Of a stretch of 64,000 nucleotides of DNA, positions 23,401 to 33,543 are shown one piece after another (the first letter of the stretch is position 1; each line of letters starts with the position of its first letter). Under the pieces are notes generated by a model, which saw only the letters and a program-made list of their open reading frames with translations, was not told the origin of the DNA and ran no database searches. This DNA comes from Scatophagus argus. Lineage: Eukaryota > Chordata > Actinopteri > Scatophagidae. Both the position numbers and the translations under genes were made by a program. The DNA lies in the NCBI RefSeq assembly GCF_020382885.2, contig NC_058508.1:6812055-6876054 (forward strand), given 5' to 3'.

Positions 23401-26400
23401 ATGATAACAGTATTTTTTTCAAAAATAAAAAACTTAAAATGCACTGTTCCAAATTATTATGCACAACAGTGTTTCAAAACATTTTATAGATTGTAAGGAA
23501 CTGAATTTGTTGAACTGTCATTTGTTGAATTTGCAGCATTAGGAGGTCATATTTACTGAAATCAAAAGCTATTTCAATCAAAAACATCTTAACAGGTCAA
23601 GTTCCATTTTAACATAGGACCCCTTATTCGATAGCAGCTTCACAATTCTTGTATCCATTGAACTTGTGAGTTTTTGGAGAGTTTCTGCTTGCTTGAATTT
23701 CTTTACAGGGTGTCAGAATAGCCTCCCAGACTGCTGTTTGGGTGTGAACTGCCTCCCACCCTCATAGATTTATTGCTTGAGGATGCTCCAAAGGGTTGAG
23801 GTCAGGGGAGGATGGGGGCCACACCATGGGTTTCTCTCCTTTTATGCCCATAGCAGCCAATAATGCCAATGAGGTATTCCTTGCAGCATGAGATGGTGCA
23901 TTGTCATGCATGAAGATGATTTTGGGACGGAAAGCACGCTTCTTCTTTTTGTACCATGGAAGAAAGTGGTCAGTCTCCACAGTAAACTCCACATACTTTT
24001 CAGAGGTCAGTTTCACACCTTCAGGGACCCTAAAGGGGCCGAGCAGCTCTCTCCCCATGATTCCGGCTCAAAACATGACACCTCCTTGCTGACGTCACAG
24101 CCTTGTTGGGACATGGTGGCCATCCACCAACCATCCACTACTCCATCCATCTGGACCATCCAGGGTTGCACGGCACTCATCAGTGAACAAGACTGTTCCA
24201 AAATTAGTCTTCATGTATTTCTGGGGCCTCTGCAGCCGTTTCTGCTTGTGAGCATTGTTTAGGGGCGGCTGAATAGAAGGTTTATGCATAACTGCAAACC
24301 TCTGGAGGATCCTACACCTTGATGTTCGTGGGACTCCAGAGGCCCCAGCAGCTTCAAATACCTGTTTGCTGCTTTGTAATGGCATTTTAGCAACTGCTCT
24401 CTTAATCCGATGTATTTGTCTGGCAGAAACCTTCCCCATTGTGCCTTTGTCTGCACGAACCCGTGTGTGCTCCGAATCAGCCACAAATCTCTTAACGTTA
24501 CGATGATCACGCTTAAGTTTTCGTGAAATATCTAAGGTTTTCATACCTTGTCCAAGGCATTCAACTATTTCACACTTTTCAGCAGCAGAGAGATCCGTTT
24601 TCTTTCCCATATTGCTTGAAAATGTTGTGTGGAATGTCCTTCTTCAGCAGTTTTTCCTTTAATTGGGCTCACCTGGCAAACTAATTATCACAGGTGTCTG
24701 AGATTGATTTCAGTGATCCAAAGAGCCCTGAGACACAATACCATCCTTGAGTTTAATTGAAAAACAAAAAAATGTATCTTTATGACACTTAAATAAAATT
24801 TGCATAATAATTTGGAACGCAGTGTATTATGACCATATTACTACTCTTACAAAACACTAGGATTGTGAGCCTGCAATCATATTTCTGATGATTTTCATGG
24901 TTCTGCCAATTAAGATTAAGTATTAGTCTTAATTCTTAATTAAGAATACTGTAGTTAAACCTGAAGAGTTGGAGGAAAACAAGGACATTTCTAGGAAGGG
25001 ATACAGTAACAAAAAAACACTATGTTTGAGTTTTTAAATCCCGCAGCTGCTTTGGTAAATAAAGCTGTGCAACTGTATCTCCGCTGACTGTCCCATTAGT
25101 GTCTGTTCTTCAGACTCTGGCACTTCGAACTGACATGATCACGGATCACGTTTCCGTGCCTTTGAGGTCAGTGACTGTAGACCCGATTCTGCTGTTTTTC
25201 AGGCTTTGGATCTTTCCCTGACCCTTATCTCTGGGATGACGGGCATGAAGCTCGGACATCCCGTGCCTTTCAACCTCACCGGACAAGGAAAGCTGATTGG
25301 TCCTTTGTTGCATGAGACCCAACAGGGGGCATATTACATCCTCTTTGGACTAGGTAAAGAATCTACCAGCAATATAAATGTCAAGGACTCATCTGTCACC
25401 ATGTGTTCAGGCAGCTGGCATTAATTTTGGCTGCAGTGGTTAAAGTTAAGTTCAGGGCAGGATTTGTTGGTTGCTGACGGTAAACACACCATTAAGAGAT
25501 CCTGGAGAAAGATAGTTGACTGCTGAGCCTCATTCCCAGGTTATCAAATCTCCACCAACCAAAAATGTCAGTATTTGAGAAATATCCTGAATGCGCCAAA
25601 ATAATGAGAAAATAAGAAAACACAGGCAGAGGGCAGTGTTTGTGCAGATGCAGACACCACTACATACTTCTAGTGGGTCATAAGTGATGCCTTAGATGGA
25701 TTATTTCTTTATGAGTCCATATGTTCTTTTTTTTATATTAGCCTTTAATTTACAATAGATGCAATTTACTTTAGCTGTGGTTTTACAAGACTTTATGTCA
25801 ATGTCTTTTCCATCAGGTAATGTAGAGGCCGTCTCTCTGCGTGACATCTACTTTCAGGCCACCGGCAAAATGCCCATACCTCAGGCACTACGAAGGAAGG
25901 ATCCAGGGTGGGAGGGGCTCAAAAAAACCAATTCCTCCTTCATACACATTTACAGGTACACCTCAGCAACTCTGCATATGACTGGGTCAGTTAAACATTA
26001 CCTTTAGCCAGCTGCTTTGAAGGACACACTGTTACAAAACCTGGTTCAAACATGTAGCCCGAATCACTGTATGAGTGCTGATTTTATTCGGAAAGAAGAA
26101 GAAGAATCAGCTTTATTGGCAGTATATATGTATTCAGCTTGGATTTGAGACTCAACAAGTGACAACACTGATATTTAAATATTTTTTAAATGCACTTTAA
26201 TGGTTTGTTCGTCATTGTCACTGATGATTTCCTGGGTTGTATGCACCGTGAATGACCAGTTTATTAGACGATTTACAACAACAATACAAGTCTAAATCAC
26301 AACTTTGTTGTCTTCTTTTTAGAGGATCTGAACGTGTGGAGTTCCTGCTCCCCCTTGTGGCTGGCTTTGGGAACAGTCACAACAACCTGGATACTGTTTC

Positions 26401-28004
26401 CAACCTCAACTCCACCAAAAGTGACTGGGTGCTGGTGTACGGTTCCAGCAAACTGTCAGTGCTCAGGCAGAAGGACATACGTAAAGAATGGACCTTCAAC
26501 TCAGGTCCCATTCACAGGTACTGTGTCACCATTGACTGCTGTCTGTCGCTATCAACAGGACAGAGAATTAGTTTGAGGTGTGAAGTCCGCCACACTGTTT
26601 GAATTACTTTTAGCCATTACTGCATGCAGTTTAAGCCGGTCAAACTGCTGGAAAAGTGCATCACAATGCATACATCTGCTGTATGTATTTTGAACCGTCC
26701 ATCCATCCATCCATTTTCTATACCGCTTTGTCCAACAGGGTCACGGGGGGGCTGGAGCCTAATTTTGCAACATATTGCCTAAAATATTTCTTTGCTTCCC
26801 GCAGCCAACCAGCTCCAGGACACTTCAATGATGATGGAATCCTTGATCTTTTCATTCAGCACTCGGCAAACGGCATCATGCAGGTAAAACAAACAATCCT
26901 CACATACAAACGAATGTAAGTGCTCACAAAAACGCGGGGTGACCTGCTCTTTTGTTTGGCAATACTGAGCTGTGACAGAAGAAAAGAAGTACTCAGTCGT
27001 GAGGATACCTCTGTGTTTGCCTCTGTCTCACAGGCTCAGGTTGTTGACGGGGCGAACGGGCATCTTCTCTGGTCGGCGGAGTTCGTGTGTCCTCGTCTTG
27101 TTTTGGAAACTTCAGCAATCTCCACGTCAACTGGCCGATCGGCTTTCCTCTTCTGGGCCAGCGAACCAATCAAACTTCATAAAAATGTGACAAAGACAAC
27201 TGTGAGTTTGCTGTAGAGAACAAGAAGATCATTGAGGCACATCAGTTGTGGCCTCTTAATAGAAAAAAAATGTGTGGAAAGGGAAGAGCCTGCTGTGTGT
27301 GAATCACGTGCACAGCTCACTTTATGTTTTTGTGTGAATTAAAACTAGGTGGCACCAGGTGTTGCTGCAGCAGAGCCACTCATAAGAAAACTTTTCCTGC
27401 TGCACCCTGCGTATCCCACAATCCTTCTTGAGCTCACCAGTACCACAGACACTGCAGTCACCTCTGCAGGTAAAAGTTCATCAAGTTCAAAGGTGGCTCA
27501 GGTGTCACAACCTTCTACCATTCACCGTCCAGACGTCTGACAATTGCGCTGTTTTGAAATGTATTTGAGCAGCAGATCAGAAAAAGATGCCACAATAATA
27601 ATTAGTAAGTGATACTCATGCTCATGTAATCCCAGTGTTTTACTTCCTCTTCTTCCTCTCTCACAGTGAGTTACCAGGAGCACCAGAAAGATGCCACCTA
27701 CATCACCGTATCCTCCCGACCCACACCCGAGTCGGAGCCTGGCGCTCGGATAGTCAAGAGCATGAGCCTCAGAGCTGCTATCACCAAAGGACAAATAGTC
27801 AGACTAGGGGAGAGCAACAAGACCGGGGAGCCCGTTAAACCGGGAGCGTTTGAGGTCATCAAGTTCTTCAGGCGTTTGTCTTTCAGACACCAGGTGAGAA
27901 GCGTGAGGTACAGTCAGCCCGATTTACTCGAGGCTTACATTCAGTGATTTGATTGAGTACACTCAGTGACAGATCTCTCTTAACTGTGTTGCTCTGTTTA
28001 GTGA
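20426..28004 (+). CDS. fam234b: Protein FAM234B (single-pass membrane protein with beta-propeller-like ectodomain)
   Basis: The function is poorly known; FAM234 proteins are type II-like membrane proteins with FG-GAP/PQQ-like repeats. Coding exons: 20426-20462, 21413-21961, 22416-22529, 22619-22786, 22959-23074, 25203-25353, 25817-25955, 26323-26517, 26805-26883, 27034-27201, 27349-27469, 27667-27893 and 28002-28004, giving 688 residues (human 622). The start MAAALSRALKLPGKK followed by DLGEYDPLTQADS is nearly identical to human. An acidic cytosolic segment follows, then a membrane helix (FFLVPLVCATLLVLLCAFLI) near residue 170. The ectodomain has DVDGDSVKDVFLGV, DLQGDSVPDLLIATLP, GHFNDDGILDLFIQ (calcium-loop-like FG-GAP motifs) and several N-glycosylation sites. 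The last splice leaves only the stop codon in the final exon; if the donor at 27894 is not used, the protein instead ends at 27947 with 18 extra residues. A transposon sits in the intron after 23074. Confidence 0.93.
20941..20986 (+). repeat. Retrotransposon 3' tail with ATCT repeats
   Basis: GAATTTCCCCCGGGATCAAT, then AAAG and ATCT tetranucleotides: the usual 3' end of a dispersed fish non-LTR element. It lies in fam234b intron 1, plus orientation. Confidence 0.5.
23268..24824 (-). mobile_element. Tc1/mariner-superfamily DNA transposon, probable DD38E (Intruder-like) group
   Basis: A complete-ended 1557-bp element in the fam234b intron between exons 22959-23074 and 25203-25353. The ends are perfect 27-bp inverted repeats beginning CACTGCGTTCCAAATTATTA, and each is flanked by TA, the Tc1/mariner target duplication (23266-23267 and 24825-24826). 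The only gene inside is a broken transposase on the minus strand. A second, imperfect copy of the terminal motif lies inside the left end at 23442-23464. Between the second and third catalytic acids (HDNAPSH and DLNPLEH) I count 38 residues, which fits the DD38E group rather than classic DD34E Tc1. Group assignment is inference. Confidence 0.9.
23700..24610 (-). pseudogene. Decayed Tc1/mariner transposase
   Basis: The start is MGKKTDLSAAEKCEIVE at 24610. A helix-turn-helix DNA-binding region follows (LGQGMKTLDISRKLKRDHRN), then a second HTH-like part (KVSARQIHRIKRAVAKMPLQ), then the catalytic core: TDE in VLFTDECR, the second acid in FMHDNAPSH, and the third in SPDLNPLEH. The frame is interrupted at least once between about 24095 and 24058. 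A further shift or stop follows near 23762, after which recognisable homology continues in another frame (GGRQFTPKQQ-like). It cannot encode an intact transposase, so the copy is not autonomous. Confidence 0.88.
26092..26131 (-). repeat. Short retrotransposon 3' tail
   Basis: GAAGAAGAAGAATCAGCTTT followed by ATTGGCAGTATATAT; the same end as the longer copy at 18867, in a fam234b intron. Confidence 0.5.
26698..26762 (+). repeat. (CCAT)n-headed dispersed teleost repeat
   Basis: CCATCCATCCATTTTCTATA followed by CCGCTT...GTCACGGGGGGCTGGAGCC, a very common short fish repeat. The same element is at 47511-47589. It sits in a fam234b intron just before the exon at 26805. Confidence 0.6.
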
Positions 28005-28935
28005 TGAACAGCCACTTCTACCCCACCCATCCCCCCACCCCGCCCCACCTATGTCACTGAAAGCGGTACAAGTACAAGGACCGAGGACTAAGGACTGAGT
28101 ACAAGAATGAAAGGGACAAACGTCGTGGGCAGCTGTGCACTAAGGAGACACGTGCTGTTTGGTTTATTAAGTACGAATTTCATTGCTGTTACTTGATAAA
28201 GAGTTTTCTGTACAAATTCGCTGGTAGGGGTACTGTTTGTATTGCTTTGGTTTATGTTTGTACAATGAACTGCTTATTTAAATTATTTAATTCACCTTTT
28301 GGGGAGTCTTTTAATATTTTAAGATTTCACAGAATGTTTAGGATTGTTTTAACTTGATGGCAGAAGAATAACTTTATGCTGTAGTTTGTAACTGACAGTG
28401 AAGCACAATAATGCTGATGAAAGAGCATGTAAATGTGTTTACAGTATGCATCTCCCAAGGCCAGTATATTCATGTGCTGTCATCCCCCAGTTACATGCAT
28501 TTATTTGTCATGAAGCCACTAACTGTTCTCTCTGCTCATCACCAAGTTCAGTAGTGTAGAAAGTCTGTAAATATTTAATGCTGTACAGTATTTATTGAGT
28601 TGCTTTAACGTTGGGTGTGGGTTGTCGCCGGATTTGTTCTGGTTAAACAATCATTTTCTTCTCTGTCTGTGTGGCTGCTAAAGAATATCGCATTTAAATG
28701 TAAGCTGCATAAGAATATCACAAGAGAAACAATGGAAATTGGGTCCTAATGCATCGTGCATAGCGCGTCGTTCATTTCTTTTATTTCGCTGTCTTAAGTA
28801 TTGAATTCATAGCAATAATTGTCATTAGAAAAGCAGAGCGGTGTGGCGTTACAGCATCGCACGGTGGCGCTGTAGAGGTTCCACATCCCAGACGGACGGT
28901 TTTTCCGCATTGCTGTTGCGTCAAACGCTGTCAAC
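28005..28935. other. fam234b 3' UTR and smdt1 promoter
   Basis: Tandem plus-strand genes are separated by 0.9 kb. No coding frame, RNA gene or mobile element is recognised. The last 150 bases before the smdt1 ATG are GC-richer and CpG-containing, fitting a housekeeping promoter. Confidence 0.5.
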
Positions 28936-29483
28936 ATGGCGTCGGCCCTCGGTCGCCTAGCCAGGCTGTCGGCCCTCAGAAACGTCCACGGCTCCCAGCT
29001 GGCCTCCTCTATCGGCCCGGAGAGGACCGTGACACCGGCCCGGACAGCCGTGTGCACTTCTTCCGGCGCCATTCTGCCCAAACCCAAGAAGGTGAGTGCT
29101 GCTTTGAGGGGTCGTTCTGGCGTGTGTGGAAATTACAGCTCTGCTATGAAATAAGACAGAGCGGAGGGGTGGCTCCACTGAAGGAATAGGCTCATGAGTA
29201 GACGTGCAGTGAAATAGTAGATCCACCCGACAGCTCTTCCACAGTCTTTTCTCACAGATACAGTACAAGTCAACCTCGGACTAGCTGCGTGACATGAACT
29301 AACTTAGTTGTCTCTGTGGTGGGCTGTGTGACACCGGGGAAGCAGACCCCCTTTGGCCTTATCCGGATTGCTCTGGTAGTGGTGCCCTTCTTGTATGTGG
29401 GGACTCAGATCAGCAAGAACTTTGCCGCGCTGCTGGAGGAGCACGACATCTTCGTCCCCGAGGATGACGACGATGACGACTGA
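28936..29483 (+). CDS. smdt1: Essential MCU regulator, mitochondrial (EMRE)
   Basis: EMRE is the small inner-membrane subunit that ties the calcium uniporter pore MCU to the MICU1/MICU2 gatekeepers. Two coding exons, 28936-29091 and 29346-29483, give 97 residues (human 107). The N-terminal part is a mitochondrial presequence rich in Ala, Ser and Arg (MASALGRLARLSALRNVHGS). It is followed by SSGAILPKPKK, the membrane helix IRIALVVVPFLYVGT containing the conserved GAILPKP and GT motifs, then SKNFAALLEEHDIFVPEDD and a poly-Asp C terminus that faces MICU1. All signature parts are intact. It sits head-to-tail after fam234b and convergent with ndufa6, its neighbour on human 22q13.2 too. Confidence 0.96.
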
Positions 29484-29528
29484 GAGGCGTGTCAGGCCTC
29501 CTGGTTATCAGGTACCACCCGCTTGGAT

Positions 29529-29567
29529 TGTGGGCTTCACTGTGAGTCGTACACAGTGAAGCCCACA
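29529..29567 (+). other. Perfect 16-bp stem-loop in the smdt1 3' UTR
   Basis: TGTGGGCTTCACTGTG at 29529-29544 is the exact reverse complement of 29552-29567, with a 7-base loop (AGTCGTA). It begins 46 bases after the smdt1 stop codon. If a possible 3' UTR intron (donor near 29510, acceptor CCACAG ending 29797) is spliced, the hairpin would be intronic. Function unknown. Confidence 0.85.
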
Positions 29568-29951
29568 TCCTACTGGATGTCTGTGTGTGCTGCTCAGTAA
29601 GGACAGAAATGGGAATATTCAAGACACGTTTTTGTTTTGTTTGCAAAAAAAAAAAAAATTACATCTGCACTTTTTTTTTATATATTTTTCACATTTTAGC
29701 CAGAGTCAAGAAAATGTGTCAGTGTTCCAAGTGTAAGATAGCACAAGCTGCTGAATGAAAAGAGTGAATCACTCAAACTTTTTCTTTCCTCCACAGGTCA
29801 TCTTGTTTTGTCACTACCACTGCGTTAAGTCTATGAGCCCCTGAGCACATAAAAGCCTTCCTGGTGTTCCTACTCTGCTGTGTTTCTGAGTTTGTACTGG
29901 ACTGTACTGGATTCAGGGTTTCTGTCACATTGTACTGTATTTGCATGCACT

Positions 29952-29968
29952 AATAAAGTCTTAATAAA
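29952..29968 (+). terminator. Tandem polyadenylation signals of smdt1
   Basis: Two AATAAA hexamers at 29952-29957 and 29963-29968, followed by GT-rich sequence (GTTGTTGGTGGTTG), a good match to a cleavage and polyadenylation site. Confidence 0.75.
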
Positions 29969-30508
29969 GGGACTAACAATTGTAAACTGTTGTTGGTGGT
30001 TGTAAAACAGACCTCATTCAATTAGTTAAAGTACAATGCGGATGTCTATTTTCCCTGACTCTAACACCAGGCTGAAAACACGCGCTTTGTTTATGGCTGT
30101 CCAAAACGCCACTCTGAATGGACCAACAATTACAGAATAACCGTAACAATTAAATGAATACACTAAAATTACACACATGCAGTAGCTACCATTGGCTAAT
30201 AGCTGTCATTTTTAAACAAAATGACACTGCTCTTTATGATAACAAAAACACATTGCTGTGAGCAACTTCAGTATGAGTTACCTTCTATTTAACTGTAAGA
30301 AGGAACTGTTTACCGTAAAGTGTCTGTGGACTACATGTTTTTGTTTGAAATGTCCCTTTAAGACAACCCCACTCTTAGATTCTGAATAAAAGACACAACC
30401 GTAGGTTTGTGAGTGTTAAGTGTATATTTACAATAAAGGGTAAAGGGGAACACTGTCACACTGGACACAAGCAAAGGGGGGTCAGAGGTGAGCAGATAGC
30501 TACACAGT
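29969..30508. other. Convergent gap between smdt1 and ndufa6
   Basis: About 0.5 kb, partly the ndufa6 3' UTR. Nothing else is recognised. Confidence 0.5.
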
Positions 30509-31875
30509 TCACGGGTCGTGACCATGGTAGAATTTGGACAGGAAGTCAGTGGGACGAGCTTCCTCACTCTCCTGGAAATATCGCATTATGTGGGTCTTCT
30601 GCTTCCAGACATGGATTGTTTCCTGCAGTTCCATTTTCCCCTGGGGATTGAATAACATATAAATGGAAAAAGTTTCAGCAAACCCTGGACGACACCGTAG
30701 AGTGGATTTCGGATCCACTAACAGTATGAAACCGATGCAAAGAGCTGACTCCAAGGATGAAATAACAGTTGCTTCGTTTAGGAAATTAAACTGATTATGA
30801 CTGATGCAGTTAACAGGTCAGTGGAAAGCTGTTCTTACCTTAATGACTAACATGTCAATCACACGGGGGTCTGTGACATGCTTGTTTTTGTCAAACATCT
30901 CCCTCACTTTCTCTCTTCCCTGACGCGTTGAGATGTCTAGCTGAAACACTGCCACTGTCGACAAAGACATACAAACAATAAGTCACCGCGTTTCCACCAC
31001 ACCAACTTCATCCAGGTCTACTGCACAGGGGAAAACATCAAATCAGACTGTGGCTACACATGCAACACTTAACAAGAGGACTGGGATTGGATTTTACTTG
31101 GGAATACTAATAAAGTTAACTACTTTCCACATGTCAATGTAAACCAGACTGTTTATGCTTCTCATGTATTAACTGGAGCTAAATGTAAACAGAGACATTC
31201 TACTTTAGATGATCACAATCTTAAACAAGTAAAAAATGGTATCTCTTCACTTTTATGAAGATGTCGAACTGGGTGTGCAACAAGGGTGATTAAGAGACTT
31301 TTTCATCTGTACCACACAGTAGTTGTGCATCACAGTGGCATTCACTGTTAATTTAACACCAGTATCAGTGTGGTATTGACATTCTTAGATCCATATCACG
31401 GACAGTTTTATAAATCTTCAAATCGAGGTTAACCCCGCAAACTGGAGCCGAATTAATATCGGAGAAAGTTACTATATATACATAGTATATACTAAGATAT
31501 GAACGCTTGTGTTCTATAGTTTTCTCGTGATTCAATGAGCTACCACGACATACTCAACGTTTCTGTCAGGTATCAGGCAACATGTAGGCAACAAACTGTA
31601 TGTTTATGGTTGAGGTAAGGTTGGTGTTTGCTAGCTGCTAATGTTGTTCTTTACGTTGAACCTCCACACAGACGCGACCTTGACGCTGGCTCTGCTTTTA
31701 AATGCACTTTTGTCCTGCCACAGCGGGCCGACATACCTGTGTTGGGGATCTCTCGGTACCAGGCTCGGTACAGCTCCCGGACCCTTCGCTTGGCGTCGTC
31801 CAGGTCGCGGCTTAAAATGGGTTTAACGACTTTAGCAGCACCAGCTACAGACCGAGCCGCCGCTGTGGACGCCAT
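30509..31875 (-). CDS. ndufa6: NADH dehydrogenase (ubiquinone) 1 alpha subcomplex subunit 6 (LYRM6)
   Basis: An accessory subunit of respiratory complex I on the matrix side. It is an LYR-motif protein that carries the acyl carrier protein NDUFAB1 on the Q-module. Three coding exons: 31737-31875, 30839-30948 and 30509-30640; 126 residues (human 128). The sequence reads [20 protein letters not shown], then [18 protein letters not shown], which holds the LYR motif (ELYRAWYRE), then [40 protein letters not shown] and the family end [12 protein letters not shown]. The start MASTAAARS is the only ATG before the conserved part. Exon phases agree exactly with the human gene. It is convergent with smdt1. 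Confidence 0.97.
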
Positions 31876-32009
31876 GACTGCTTTCGTTCCAGCGTTTCCG
31901 GTTTGAACTTCTTCTATGGTGTCCTGTTGACACACACAGTGTGGTGCCACCTAGTGGAACACCTTCTGCACAACAGGAGGCGATCAACCACCGAGAGACC
32001 GATAAAATA

Positions 32010-32299
32010 CACTGTATAGACTAAAGTATTGGGGCACACCTCTTTATTACTGAATCCGGGTGTGGTATGACCCTTTTCTATTCCAGCATGACTGTGGCCC
32101 GGTGCACAAAACAAGCTCCATAAAGACATGGCTGGTTGAGTATGGCGTTGAAGAACCTGACTGGCCCTTACATAAAGAGCCCTGACCCCAACCTGTAGCT
32201 GTTGTAGCTGCAAAGCTGTCTATGTATGTAGAATGGGATGTCATTTAAGCCCCTGTAGGTGTAACGGTCAGGTAGCCCAATACTTTTGTCTATATAATG
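32010..32299 (+). mobile_element. Internally deleted Tc1-like element (MITE-sized relic)
   Basis: The left end is CACTGTATAGACTAAAGTAT, preceded by TA at 32008-32009. The right end (ACTTTTGTCTATATAATG) is its imperfect inverted copy. Inside, about 100 bases from 32075 still encode a piece of Tc1 transposase on the plus strand (FQHDCGPVHKTSSIKTWLVE then EEPDWP), followed by the conserved 3' non-coding part. Most of the transposase gene is missing, so 290 bp remain of an element that is normally about 1.5 kb. It lies just upstream of the ndufa6 promoter. Confidence 0.85.
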
Positions 32300-33543
32300 T
32301 CATTACTGCTTAAATAAACTTGCAGCTTTAATATTTTTTTTAAAAAAATCTAAATAATATGGGATGTTTTTCTTTTAAAACCTTTCAATTGACTGTTATC
32401 GTTTGAGGCAACAGTGTAGTGGTATAAAACAAATGAAGAACAGTGTTCAGACATACAGCATTATTAAAAGCAAATGTATAGTACAGAAGTGTTTTTGATA
32501 AACTTATTTTATTGATTGCAAAACTGTGTATAATTTACAAAGATGGTACAGCCTCTACAGTACATTAAATATGAAAATATTTTTAAAAGGCAGGTAGATA
32601 AGTCATTTTACCACAATTCATACTGTCAATAAAAAATTGGCTCATCGATGCAACACCTGTCATCTTCTGTGGTGGTGGCATATAACTGCCAATAATGATC
32701 AGGAGGGACTGGAAGCCTGAGAGTTCCTGCTTCTCAGCCACGGGTTAAAAATAAAGACATCTGTGATGTGGGAAAACATTCACTAAACAGTTTTTGCAAG
32801 CATCCCCAAAGAAAGCTGAGCCTGGATTTCCTTCTGCACAATTATAGATCATCTTCTAATTCAGACCATCAGGAATAAGAAATGTCTGTTGTCTTGTTCT
32901 GTATTAATCCCCACAATTATTTTCAGAATTTCATATTCATTAACGCAGCACTACATAAGCACACTTGTTTCCAGGTAAAAAAAAAAAAAGTTAATTACAG
33001 CAAATGATAAGCTCCCATTTCTAAAGAAACGCGCCACTGGCACGGAGTAAACAAAAGCTGTAGAACATAGAAAACTGAGAGTAGCTCTTATGTAACTGTG
33101 TTGAGCCCTGTTGTCTCAGGCAAAAGACACACAGGCAGACTATCCAACAAAAAAGCTGATAACAGTATGAGCTCTTCACTACCTGATAAAAAAAAAAAAC
33201 GTCACTCAACAAATATTCCAGTTTTCAGACCAAACGTGCACTCATACAGGCTTGCACTAAAAGCAAGCGAAAGCTATAATAAAAACAAAAAAGAAAAGTG
33301 CAGTTTTATATATATTGTGTGGCCCAGTGTAATGAAACCAGCTAATAGCTATTCTACGCTGCTCATTGGCAGAATGACTGAAAACTAAGGCACTATTCAT
33401 GGTCCCCACACTGCCAGAACTGTACAAGTCCAGCACTCATTTCCTCTGCTTTTCTGTATATCTCTTTGATTCAGTCAACAAGGTGCAGACAGACCTGCAA
33501 AACATAAAAACATACTGGTACCACTGGTACCAGCTGGATACTC
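32300..33543. other. triobp 3' UTR and intergenic sequence
   Basis: AT-rich, with no supported coding frame. A minus-strand AATAAA at 32508-32513 would end the triobp transcript about 1 kb after its stop codon. Confidence 0.55.
32508..32513 (-). terminator. Candidate polyadenylation signal of triobp
   Basis: AATAAA on the minus strand (TTTATT on the plus strand), about 1030 bases past the triobp stop codon. Confidence 0.45.

Noticed and set aside
24932-24947. Perfect 16-base palindrome ATTCTTAATTAAGAAT in a fam234b intron
   Set aside because: Pure AT-rich low-complexity palindrome; expected by chance in such sequence.
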